Shown piece by piece: positions 56,080 to 64,000 of a DNA stretch of 64,000 bases. The stretch is from Candidatus Thiodiazotropha sp. Lineage in GTDB: Bacteria > Pseudomonadota > Gammaproteobacteria > Chromatiales > Chromatiaceae. Within the stretch, counting starts at the first letter, position 1; every line of letters begins with the position of its first letter. The notes beneath the pieces were generated by a model that was not told the DNA's origin, made no database searches, and worked only from the letters and a program-made list of their open reading frames with translations. The stretch lies in NCBI GenBank assembly GCA_023838465.1, contig JAIVEQ010000002.1:62001-126000 (forward strand), read 5' to 3'. Both the position numbers and the translations under genes were made by a program.

Positions 56080-56583
56080 ATGGCATGTCATGTAATAGGT
56101 ATAAATGTCCTTAAACTACTTTCCAGGGCGCTCATACTTAATATCCTTTTCATCCTCAGCGTTTCGGCTGATCCTGAAAAACTGATTTCTGTTGAGAATA
56201 TTCAGAAACTGGCAGCAGAAGCTAAACAGAATCAAATACCCATCCTGCTATTGGTTTCTCAATACCACTGTGGCTTTTGCGATCTGATGAAGGAGGAGAT
56301 TCTTCAGCCGATGCAATTGGATAGCAGTTACCAGGAACGTGTATTGGTACGCGAGCTGTTGATCGATCAGGGAGAGACGGTCACCAATTTTCAAGGCAAT
56401 CAAGAAGCTGCTGCGGATTTTGTTGATCAATATAATATTTTTGTCACACCCACCCTGTTGTTTCTCGATGCTGATGGTAAGGAGGCTGCGGAACGTATCG
56501 TAGGCATAAATACCGTCGATTATCTGATCTTCTACATCGAAGATGCTATTGATTCAGCAACAGCCAATATGGTTCCGAAATAG
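56080..56583 (+). CDS. Exported thioredoxin-fold protein (CGFC), paralogue
   Basis: 167 aa with the same layout as the gene before it: N-terminal hydrophobic segment, HCGFCDLMKEEILQPM redox pair, TNFQGN, and FVTPTLLFLDADGKEAAERIVG. The pair probably arose by duplication and may act on different periplasmic partners. A later start is possible; the sequence before LLSRALILNILF is less signal-like. Confidence 0.85.
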   Translation: MACHVIGINVLKLLSRALILNILFILSVSADPEKLISVENIQKLAAEAKQNQIPILLLVSQYHCGFCDLMKEEILQPMQLDSSYQERVLVRELLIDQGETVTNFQGNQEAAADFVDQYNIFVTPTLLFLDADGKEAAERIVGINTVDYLIFYIEDAIDSATANMVPK

Positions 56584-56591
56584 TACTAGTA

Positions 56592-57254
56592 CTACTCGAC
56601 GTATTGCAGTAAATGCTCAGGCAGCGGATAGTCAGGGTAACGCTTTCTGAACTCGGTGAGAGCCCGCTGCCCTGCCTCAACCTTACCTGACTCTATTTGC
56701 TGCCCAATTATCTCCAACCACAATTGAGGATCACTGTCGATTTCCCTGGTATCTTTTTTCTGCCTTCCCAGCTGGAGTAACTCTTTACGCCTCACTTCCT
56801 GTCGATCGGTCTGTTGTATTTGACGGTTTTGTGGTTCGGCATCGTGAGCGAATCCAGCAGGCGCTTGTCGGGTTTTGGCCGAAGAATCCTGCGGAAATTC
56901 CATACTCGGTTTAGCAACAGATGGTGCCGGCATGGACATAGATTTGTGTGGAATCTCACTCGTTCTGGACCGTTGATTTGAATCTGGTGCTTCCAGAAGG
57001 AGTTCTTCTGACTCAGGTGCCAATTCTGGTGGTTCCACTAACTGTAAAGTCAATGTCACTCCCAGTAGAATAACGGCCGCTGAGGAGAGAGGGAATAACC
57101 AACGCCGACGCCGACGACTTGCTTCACGGCTAGCGAGTGCCAAGATTTGTCGGTCAAGTTCAGCGCTTGGTAGCTCTTGTCGGGTTGTCTGATAGAGGGC
57201 TTGAATCGGATGATCATCCAAAGGAGTTTCAGGCTGTTTGCGCTGGTCACTCAC
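56592..57254 (-). CDS. Putative anti-sigma factor
   Basis: 220 aa from GTG 57254: GGAGGA lies six bases upstream and the codon overlaps the TGA of the sigma gene (GTGA). A cytoplasmic segment of ~50 residues is followed by Arg-rich SRRRRRW and one membrane helix (about 54-73), then a Pro/Ser/Gln-rich periplasmic region. The layout and coupling to the ECF sigma gene suggest an anti-sigma factor. No zinc-binding ZAS motif was seen. Confidence 0.65.
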   Translation of the reverse strand: MSDQRKQPETPLDDHPIQALYQTTRQELPSAELDRQILALASREASRRRRRWLFPLSSAAVILLGVTLTLQLVEPPELAPESEELLLEAPDSNQRSRTSEIPHKSMSMPAPSVAKPSMEFPQDSSAKTRQAPAGFAHDAEPQNRQIQQTDRQEVRRKELLQLGRQKKDTREIDSDPQLWLEIIGQQIESGKVEAGQRALTEFRKRYPDYPLPEHLLQYVE

Positions 57255-57793
57255 AGGCACTCCTCCATCAGCTTACGAAGTTGTCTCAAGGCATAACGGA
57301 GGCGACTCTTCACTGTCTCCCTGCCAACGCTAATCATGGTTGCTATCTGTTCCAGAGTGAGGCCTGCCTCCTCCTTCAGTAGAAACACTTCACTCTGCTC
57401 ATGAGGTAGTGATACTAGATGACGCTTCAGCATTTCACTGCAGTCGAGATCGTGCAACAAGCCATCTGGTGTCTTACCTGGATCTTGAACAGTCGTCATA
57501 TCCACCTCATCTGCGACAATTCGCAGATGTTCCCTCCTGAAACGATCGATCTTAAGATTACGGGCAATCTGAAAAATATAGGCCTTGAATGAACCTTGCT
57601 TGAAGGGTTTTGCCGTTGCAATAATCCGAGACCAAACTTCCTGATAGAGCTCTTCCGCATCTGCACGTGTATTGCATGACCTGAGCAGGAAGAGATAGAG
57701 CGATTGACGATATCGCTCATAGACCAGTTCGAAGGCCTGTGTGTCACCCTTGCAATAGCGTCTGTACAACTCCTCATCACTGATCTCATTCAC
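57251..57793 (-). CDS. ECF RNA polymerase sigma factor
   Basis: 180 aa. Region 2: YERYRQSLYLFLLRSCNTRADAEELYQEVW and FKAYIFQIARNLKIDRFRRE. Region 4: LPHEQSEVFLLKEEAGLTLEQIATMISVGRETVKSRLRYALRQL. This is an extracytoplasmic-function sigma factor; the regulon is unknown. It lies between the VWA lipoprotein gene and the putative anti-sigma gene. Confidence 0.93.
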   Translation of the reverse strand: MNEISDEELYRRYCKGDTQAFELVYERYRQSLYLFLLRSCNTRADAEELYQEVWSRIIATAKPFKQGSFKAYIFQIARNLKIDRFRREHLRIVADEVDMTTVQDPGKTPDGLLHDLDCSEMLKRHLVSLPHEQSEVFLLKEEAGLTLEQIATMISVGRETVKSRLRYALRQLRKLMEECL

Positions 57794-57836
57794 TCGTACA
57801 GTGTCCTATATACAGCGTAGTAACCCATTGTAGACA

Positions 57837-59558
57837 TCAACCATCCAGACTTGCAGCAAGATTCACCAATCGTTGAAACTCTCCCCGATAACCAAACCTG
57901 TCTTTCCCACGTGCACTCATCACTAAATTCGTCACATCATCAAAACTAAATGATTCAGTGTATCGCCCTCCCCGAAGTAGTTGAGAAAAACCAGCTACAG
58001 CAGCGCTGAAGCGATAGTTGTCACTGGTACGCTGGAGATTATTCTGCAGGGTATGCGGCAATATCGGTTGTTCAATCAAGTGGGAGGATCCTTCAGACGG
58101 AAGCTTATAACGCAACCGTAAATGAGCGATCTCATCCTGAACAGCTACTGTACTCTTACTAACACCATAGCGTAATCCGCCAAGTCGTTGTCCCGGTTCT
58201 CCTACCAGGGAAATCTCATACAGTGCAGTCACCGTATGACCAGCCCCAATATCACCTGCATCAACCTTGTCGTTGTTAAAATCCTCCTGTGCCAACAAGC
58301 GGTTTTCATAGCCTATCAACCGGTACTCGGCAACCATTGCCGGATTCCATTCAATCTGGATTTTCACATCCTTGGCGATCATCTGTAAAGTGGCGTTAAG
58401 CTCCTCAACCAAAACCTTCTGTGCTTCATTGACTGTATCGATATAGGCATAGTTACCATTACCCTTATCCGCCAGTTGCTCCATTAAATGGTCGTTGTAG
58501 TTCCCCTGTCCAAATCCCAATGTTGTGAGGCTGATTCCCTGTTTACGTTTAGCTTCGATAAGCTCCATCAGCCGCTGATGGTCTACCGTACCCACATTAA
58601 AATCACCATCTGTGGCTAAAATAACCCGATTGATTCCTCTGTCGATACGGCCCTGCTCTGCCATAGCGTAGGCGAGGTGGATACCAGCCGATCCGTGGGT
58701 AGAACCACCTGCAGTCAATCGCTCCAGGGCAGCCACGATTTTAGCCTGTTGATCACCCGGTGTCGGTTCCAGCACAACGCCGGAAGCACCTGCATATACC
58801 ACCAGTGAGATGCGGTCATTACCATTCATCTGCTTGACCAACAGTTTGAATGCCGACTTCAGTAAAGGCAGTTTGTCCTGCCCATTCATCGAACCAGAGA
58901 CATCGATCAAGAAAACCAGGTTGGATGCTGGACGATGCTTCTTTACCGCTTCATATCCCTGAATGCCTACATGTACCAAATGAGACTGTGCATTCCAGGG
59001 TGTTGGACCTACCTCAGTGGTTACAGAGAAGGGTTGAGTCGACCCATCAGGTTGAGGATAGTCGTAGTTAAAGTAATTGATCAGTTCTTCAGCTCGCACC
59101 GCATCCTTTGGTGGTAGCTGTCCCTGATTAAGGAAGCGTCTTACCAAAGCGTAAGCACCTGTATCAACATCAATACTAAAGGTGGAAACCGGCACTTGAC
59201 CAACTGACTTGACCCCATTATCGACAATTTCCCCATACCTCTCCCTGTCTACAGATGTAGAAGGTGCACGAATACCAGCTAGTCCCGTCATGGCTTTATA
59301 GTGAGGGTGTGAACCAGAAGCCATCTCCTGGTCTGCTGCAGCTGGTGCATGGGGTATTCGCATCAATCGAGCATCCTTCTCCGTCCCTGACCGGGATTCC
59401 TCTCTATCTTTTTTACTGATATGAGGTAGCGTTTCGAGGGAACGTTCGGATAACCGCTCTTGAGTGGTGGGATTATCGACTGCAGTTGTACAGGCAGCGA
59501 GCAGGCCACACAACACAAAGGTTGGCAGCTTACAAATCAGGTTAGGTGTATACATCAA
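57837..59558 (-). CDS. VWA-domain lipoprotein (YfbK-like)
   Basis: 573 aa. Lipobox LLAAC near residue 22 after a signal peptide. A linker is followed by a VWA N-terminal region (VPVSTFSIDVDTGAYALVRRFLNQG) and a VWA domain with MIDAS DVSGSMNGQDKLPLLK and later TDGDFNVGTVDH. The C-terminal DUF3520-type domain ends LVMSARGKDRFGYRGEF. The function of the family is unknown to me. The gene starts an apparent operon with the ECF sigma and putative anti-sigma genes, which could make it their target or a coregulated envelope sensor. Confidence 0.9.
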   Translation of the reverse strand: MMYTPNLICKLPTFVLCGLLAACTTAVDNPTTQERLSERSLETLPHISKKDREESRSGTEKDARLMRIPHAPAAADQEMASGSHPHYKAMTGLAGIRAPSTSVDRERYGEIVDNGVKSVGQVPVSTFSIDVDTGAYALVRRFLNQGQLPPKDAVRAEELINYFNYDYPQPDGSTQPFSVTTEVGPTPWNAQSHLVHVGIQGYEAVKKHRPASNLVFLIDVSGSMNGQDKLPLLKSAFKLLVKQMNGNDRISLVVYAGASGVVLEPTPGDQQAKIVAALERLTAGGSTHGSAGIHLAYAMAEQGRIDRGINRVILATDGDFNVGTVDHQRLMELIEAKRKQGISLTTLGFGQGNYNDHLMEQLADKGNGNYAYIDTVNEAQKVLVEELNATLQMIAKDVKIQIEWNPAMVAEYRLIGYENRLLAQEDFNNDKVDAGDIGAGHTVTALYEISLVGEPGQRLGGLRYGVSKSTVAVQDEIAHLRLRYKLPSEGSSHLIEQPILPHTLQNNLQRTSDNYRFSAAVAGFSQLLRGGRYTESFSFDDVTNLVMSARGKDRFGYRGEFQRLVNLAASLDG

Positions 59559-59668
59559 GGGTTCTCCAATTTGTTGTGTTGTATTTAGGAGAACGCAGCA
59601 AAAAGCTGAATGGGGTTAATTGGTGTGAATTTTTTAATCCCTGGTTGCAGTTTATGTTGCAGCCAATG

Positions 59669-59728
59669 TAGGGTGCGGCCCTGCCGCACCATGCTGTCCG
59701 ATATTCGGTGCGGCAGGGCCTCACCCTA
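59669..59728. repeat. Inverted repeat with 22-base arms
   Basis: TAGGGTGCGGCCCTGCCGCACC (59669-59690; first 20 bases and the last CC of the arm) pairs with 59707-59728 at all but one position. It lies between the VWA gene start and a methyltransferase gene end. GC-rich stems of this kind are common REP-type elements and could also stop transcription. Confidence 0.7.
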
Positions 59729-59777
59729 GCTCACCAAACTTAATCGAACATACAAATTCGGGCTTGCGTTTTGTACT

Positions 59778-60983
59778 TTACAGCCGCTCACAAAAGTCCC
59801 GCAGGCTGAAGCCCTGCAGGTTCATGTCCAGATCTTTCAGTAGTCCCAATACCTTGAACCGTTCACCCATCTCTGAAGGCAAAGTCAAACGTTTCACACC
59901 CTGTACCAATGACATATGCTTTTTCAGGTTATTGGGATCGGAATCGGCCAACAAACTATCAAGACCGTTGGCAATTAGAAAATGTGCCTGAGTTGTATAG
60001 CCACCCAAATTGAAACCCGCCTCAATCGCAGCCCGAGTGGCTGCCGTAAAATCGACCTGGCTGGTAATATCCTGCAGACCAACCCAACGGAATGGATCGG
60101 TATGGGACCGATGGCGATAATGGCACATCAGGGTACCCCGGTTGCGTTGGGGGTGGTAGTACTCCGTACCGCTGTATCCGTAGTCGATCAGGATCACTGC
60201 ACCACGCCGCATGGCCGCCGCCAAGGCAGATATCCAGGAGGCTTGACGTAGATTGATCTCCGAAACATAATCCGATGGCAAGCTGCCTCTGGCCTGCTGG
60301 ATGTCGTTTACTGCATCTACCAGCCCCGGCGTTACCGGGTCATCGAAGCACTCTTTCAAACCCAGTTCATCGGAAACAACAAAACACTCCTCGACAGCAC
60401 CATCCATAATCCGAAACCGGTTGACCGGCATCGCATCCAATAACTCGTTAGCGATCACCACACCGCAAAACCCACTTGGCATATCATCCAACCAGTCCAC
60501 CAGAGAGAGTAAATGTGGAACACGCGCTTCCAGTGTCTGATATTGGCGAGATTGTAACTCTGGACTGACCTCTAAGATCAGATAGCGCTGAGGTAGTGCT
60601 CCAAGATCCTCCAATTCTGTCAGCAAATCAGCAGCCAGGAGACCTGAACCGGCACCAAACTCCAATACCTCACCCTCTAACATAGCCGATAAGACAGGTT
60701 CTACCTGGCGGGCCAGGCATTGCGCAAACAGCGGTGAGACCTCAGGAGAAGTGATGAAATCCCCCTGTTCACCAAATTTACGACTGCCCGCCACATAGTA
60801 ACCAAGCCCTGGTGCATAGAGTGCCATCTCCATAAAATGATCGAAGGGGATAGCACCACCCGCCTTTTCGATAGTGCGTCTTATTTGACGCAACAACCTA
60901 TCGCTCACTGCCTGTGAAGTGGCGTCAGGCAAAGGCAGTGTCCTGCCTGATGAGACTGGCTGATCGCTGAGACAATCTGGCAT
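59778..60983 (-). CDS. MidA-type SAM-dependent methyltransferase (COG1565)
   Basis: About 401 aa from ATG 60983 (a longer frame starts at 61034). Family pattern: IPFDHFMEMALYAPGLGYY, FGEQGDFITSPEVSPLFAQCLARQ, VLEFGAGSGLLAADLL (motif I), VIANELLDAMPVNRF and LIDYGYSGTEYYHPQRNRGTLMCHYRH. In mitochondria the homologue NDUFAF7 methylates a complex I subunit. Divergent from the pteridine-reductase-like gene. Confidence 0.9.
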   Translation of the reverse strand: MPDCLSDQPVSSGRTLPLPDATSQAVSDRLLRQIRRTIEKAGGAIPFDHFMEMALYAPGLGYYVAGSRKFGEQGDFITSPEVSPLFAQCLARQVEPVLSAMLEGEVLEFGAGSGLLAADLLTELEDLGALPQRYLILEVSPELQSRQYQTLEARVPHLLSLVDWLDDMPSGFCGVVIANELLDAMPVNRFRIMDGAVEECFVVSDELGLKECFDDPVTPGLVDAVNDIQQARGSLPSDYVSEINLRQASWISALAAAMRRGAVILIDYGYSGTEYYHPQRNRGTLMCHYRHRSHTDPFRWVGLQDITSQVDFTAATRAAIEAGFNLGGYTTQAHFLIANGLDSLLADSDPNNLKKHMSLVQGVKRLTLPSEMGERFKVLGLLKDLDMNLQGFSLRDFCERL

Positions 60984-61045
60984 ATGTTTAGAAACCTGTA
61001 TGAATCCGTTAGAGTAGACGCTGCATTCAACCATGGAGTTCCTGT

Positions 61046-61801
61046 ATGACGCAAAGCCGAGTCGACTTGGCGGGAAAGAGCGCCCTGATTACAGGAGCAG
61101 CACACCGAATCGGTGCAGCTATCGCCTGTCAGTTACATGCGGAAGGCATGGATATTGTACTGCACTATCGCAACTCTAAAGAGGCTGCTGAGAGACTGAA
61201 GCAAGCGCTAGAAGCTGATCGACCCAACTCTGTCTGGCTATTACAGGCAAACCTTCACCAGCCTGATAGTTACCAGCACTTGATTAGCGAGGTCGAGGCC
61301 AAGTGTAGCCGATTAGACCTACTGGTAAATAATGCCTCCAGCTTCTATCCGACCCCTGTGGAAAGCGCCAGCCATGCCCAGTGGGACGACCTTATCGGTA
61401 GCAATCTCAAGGCCCCCTTTTTCCTCTCTCAGGCTGCTGCACCACTGTTGCGCAAGACAGAAGGCTGCATCATCAACCTGGTGGATATCCATGCTAGACG
61501 GCCACTCAAGAATTACCCCATCTATTCAGTCGCCAAAGCAGGCAATGCAATGCTGGTCAAATCCCTGGCCCGGGAGTTGGGACCTAAAGTCCGTGTGAAT
61601 GGCATTGCACCTGGCGTCATACTATGGCCAGAACAGGGGCTGAGTGAGCAGCAACGAGAGACTATCCTTGATCGTACTGCCCTGAAACGAGCCGGGACAC
61701 CTGAAGACATCGCCCGTACCCTGCTTTTTCTCTATCGTGACGCCCACTACGTCACCGGACAGATTATTGCCGTCGATGGTGGTAGAACATTGCAACAGTG
61801 A
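61046..61801 (+). CDS. Pteridine-reductase-like SDR
   Basis: 251 aa short-chain dehydrogenase/reductase. The cofactor loop GAAHRIGAAIA (Arg-specific, NADPH-type), NNASSFYPTP, and catalytic SxxxxxYxxxK in RRPLKNYPIYSVAKAGNAML are those of pteridine reductase/FolM-like proteins. It may reduce dihydrobiopterin- or monapterin-like substrates; this is inference from sequence similarity. Confidence 0.88.
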   Translation: MTQSRVDLAGKSALITGAAHRIGAAIACQLHAEGMDIVLHYRNSKEAAERLKQALEADRPNSVWLLQANLHQPDSYQHLISEVEAKCSRLDLLVNNASSFYPTPVESASHAQWDDLIGSNLKAPFFLSQAAAPLLRKTEGCIINLVDIHARRPLKNYPIYSVAKAGNAMLVKSLARELGPKVRVNGIAPGVILWPEQGLSEQQRETILDRTALKRAGTPEDIARTLLFLYRDAHYVTGQIIAVDGGRTLQQ

Positions 61802-61946
61802 TACAGATTGTATTGACGCCTTAAATCGTATCGTTCTTATATACGACAAGAAGATCAAGTGATCAGTAACAACCTGCAAGCAACACGAGCGCAGCATTTC
61901 AAAATTCATAATAAAAAACTCAACTTAGATATATGAGCTAGAACCC

Positions 61947-63366
61947 ATGACAGAAGTGACTACTGGCCTGACATTCAGACAAAGCGTCGACCACATGGTG
62001 GATCGTGCCCTGGCACTCATGGAACTCGAACCCGGCATTGCCAATGCAATAAAGTCCTGTACCTCCGTTTTACAAGTCAGTTTTCCTGTGGAAATCAGGG
62101 GAAAGGTGGAGGTCTTTACTGGTTGGCGTGCTGTACACAGCATCCACCGCCTCCCTGCAAAGGGGGGGGCTGCGCTATTCAGAAAGCGTAGATCAGCACG
62201 AGGTTGAGGCTCTCGCTGCCCTCATGACCTACAAATGCGCCATTGTCGATGTCCCTTTCGGTGGATCGAAGGGGGGACTCTATATCAATCCGAATAACTA
62301 CTCTCGGGATGAGTTGAAGTTGATCACACGCCGATTTGCACGAGAACTCGCAGCACCTGGATTTCTAAACCCCGCAACTAATGTCCCCGCCCCTGACATG
62401 GGTACCGGGCAGCGTGAAATGGCCTGGATAGCCGACACCTATAAACATCTCTATCCCGAAGATATCAATGCCCTTGCCTGTGTAACCGGAAAACCGGTGG
62501 CCCATGGTGGTATCAATGGCCGCACAGAGGCCACCGGTCGCGGTGTTCAGTATGCCTTACAAGCATTTTTTCGTCATAAGGAAGAATTGAATGCCACAGG
62601 ACTGGATGGTGACTTGGAAGATAAGCGAATCATCATCCAGGGACTGGGGAATGTAGGTTATCACGCAGCCAAGTTTCTCTCTGAGGAAGATGGCGCCAAG
62701 ATTATTGGCATCATTGAGTGTGATGGGGCAATCTACAATCCAGAAGGCATACATGTGGAAGAGGCCCACTATCACAGATGCGCTCATGGCGGTCTAAAAG
62801 GCTTTGCGGGAGGCACATTTATCGAGAACGGACCCTCACTCCTGGAGTACGAATGCGACATTCTAATTCCTGCCGCTATTGAAGGGGTAATCTCTGAGAA
62901 TAATGCACTGAAAATCCACACAAAACTGATCGCGGAAGCAGCCAATGGCCCCATCACATTCGAAGCTGACCGTCTTCTGCGTAGCCGAGGTATCACCATT
63001 CTGCCTGATGCCTATGTCAATGCTGGCGGCGTGGTAGTCTCATACTTCGAGTGGATCCGCAACCTCAGCCATATGCGCTTTGGACGTATCGAACGTCGTC
63101 TGGATGAGGCTCGCGGCCAACATGTTGTGGCGGCACTAGAACAAACCACCGGAAAACAGGTACCCGATTGGATCAGCGCCAGTCTTTCACGGGGTGCCGA
63201 CGAATTAGACTTAGTACGCTCCGGCCTTGACGACAGCATGCGACTGGCCATGCAGGAGATCATCGATATCCGCAGTCGTAAACCTGAAATTGAAGACTAT
63301 CGAACAGCAGCCTATATCATTGCTCTACAGAAACTTGCACGTTCCTATATCGATATTGGTGTATAG
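61947..63366 (+). pseudogene. gdhA: Glutamate dehydrogenase with frameshift in a G8 run
   Basis: Glu/Leu/Phe/Val dehydrogenase. The 5' frame reads FTGWRAVHSIHRLPAKGG and then continues wrongly (AALFRKRRSARG, stop at 62207). The 3' frame resumes LRYSESVDQHEVEALAALMTYKCAIVDVPFGG. The shift lies in a run of eight G at 62162-62169; seven G would join the frames into about 472 aa. Otherwise complete: catalytic K in the conserved GGAKGG-like region, NAD loop GLGNVGYHAA. Sequencing error, a slippage-prone tract or true inactivation are all possible. Confidence 0.85.
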
Positions 63367-63837
63367 CTCACACTCTAAAGACAACGCCTCTTTACAAAAT
63401 GGAGATTCTGTATAAGAATTAACTTCCTATTCTGTCTGTATAGTAAGATATCTCAATTTTTTTTTAATAATTCGATAGACCATCGCCCACACAATGGATT
63501 AGCAGGACATGGATGTTAGATACAATCAAGCCTTTTATCGTGGTTTCAGCCACAACACACCCTCAACTCCCGTTTCACTCGATAGGACTACACCCTACAT
63601 TCGATATATCCAGTGATACGGCAAAGACAGCATCAACATTAAAGTAGTCGTTTCTCAAACAACCCATATCCTATCTATCGGGTGAAATGTTGATCTGTCA
63701 TGGTGGCAACAGCATGAGTAAAAATATTCGATTTCAATATGAATAGCATCGCTACAGACTGCCCACTAAACCTCAACTGAAAAATCGGAATGAAAACTAC
63801 ATATGGATATAACCCTTAAGTAAAGAGGAAATGAAGC
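63367..63837. other. Intergenic region, no gene seen
   Basis: 471 bases between gdhA and the right-hand hemerythrin gene. AT-rich with a run of nine T near 63457. No ORF or RNA gene seen. Confidence 0.45.
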
Positions 63838-64000
63838 ATGTCATTAATGCAATGGATAGATGAAAAGTATGCTACCAATGTTGAAGTTTGCGATGATCAG
63901 CACAAAGAGCTGTTCGACCGAGTTAACGCCCTGAATGATGCAGTCAAAAGTAACGACCGCGCTGACATCGGCAATCGCCTCGATAATCTGATCGACTATG
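63838..64000 (+). CDS. Bacteriohemerythrin, 3' end outside window
   Basis: 54 codons visible, MSLMQWIDEKYATNVEVCDDQHKELFDRVN. The QWI start and DDQHKELF with the first ligand His22 are the family's N-terminal signature. AAGAGG lies about ten bases before the ATG. A paralogue of the hemerythrin at the left edge; not adjacent to a kinase here. Confidence 0.85.
   Translation, partial: MSLMQWIDEKYATNVEVCDDQHKELFDRVNALNDAVKSNDRADIGNRLDNLIDY

Noticed and set aside
1..64000. CRISPR array, prophage or tRNA-associated island
   Set aside because: No regularly spaced direct repeats, no phage structural or integrase genes and no tRNA-like sequence were seen.

Overview
The window looks like chromosomal DNA of a sulfur-oxidising gammaproteobacterium. 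The evidence is soxB, a DksA-GluQ pair, Rsd, CysZ, DarP/RecJ, many two-component and c-di-GMP-type proteins, and a large periplasmic Mo/multihaem respiratory locus. The gene set resembles the Sedimenticola/Thiodiazotropha branch of Chromatiales; that placement is inference from gene content only. No rRNA, tRNA or CRISPR array was seen.

Layout. 0-3.7 kb: signalling block with a bacteriohemerythrin (cut by the left edge), a receiver-histidine kinase hybrid and a receiver-GGDEF-EAL protein. 3.9-8.9 kb: small unknown ORFs, a DUF2130 protein, then an ArsR-rhodanese fusion divergent from a sterol-desaturase-like gene and a phosphatase-like protein that has lost its catalytic motif. 8.9-18.9 kb: the most interesting region. 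A multihaem cytochrome, a four-cluster ferredoxin, a Tat-exported molybdopterin oxidoreductase and a TorD-type chaperone form one leftward operon. Divergent from it are a PhnD-like binding protein, a histidine kinase and an NtrC-type regulator. The gap between them holds a near-perfect sigma-54 promoter and two palindromes of the form GTTACC-N4-GGTAAC at enhancer distance. I read this as an inducible anaerobic respiratory system of unknown substrate.

19-23.5 kb: small housekeeping proteins and a polysaccharide flippase gene split by a 283-bp structured element; an identical copy lies at 52.1 kb. 23.5-28.6 kb: soxB and a TtrSR-like two-component pair, separated by a 180-bp inverted-repeat element. 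28.7-49.5 kb: mostly housekeeping and cell-envelope genes (nfo, LysE-type exporter, cysZ, aminotransferase, HAD phosphatase, dksA-gluQ, darP, recJ, BatD-like, SET-domain protein, dsbA, GST, PilZ-like protein, Sel1 protein, thioesterase, glcF, slt). 49.5-63.4 kb: a large protein with a class III cyclase-like domain, rsd, thioredoxin-fold proteins, a VWA lipoprotein with an ECF sigma/anti-sigma pair, a MidA-type methyltransferase, a pteridine-reductase-like SDR and a frameshifted glutamate dehydrogenase gene. A second bacteriohemerythrin is cut by the right edge.

Intergenic DNA is rich in short repeats: a dispersed 50-75 bp family (20.3, 34.4, 45.7-45.9, 47.4 kb), a REP-like repeat (23.4, 53.5 kb), MITE-like inverted repeats (25.7, 45.7 kb) and the 283-bp element. 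The 283-bp element resembles ORF-less HEARO/omega-RNA elements, which would make it a non-autonomous mobile RNA element acting with a protein encoded elsewhere. These identifications come from reading the sequence, not from database searches.
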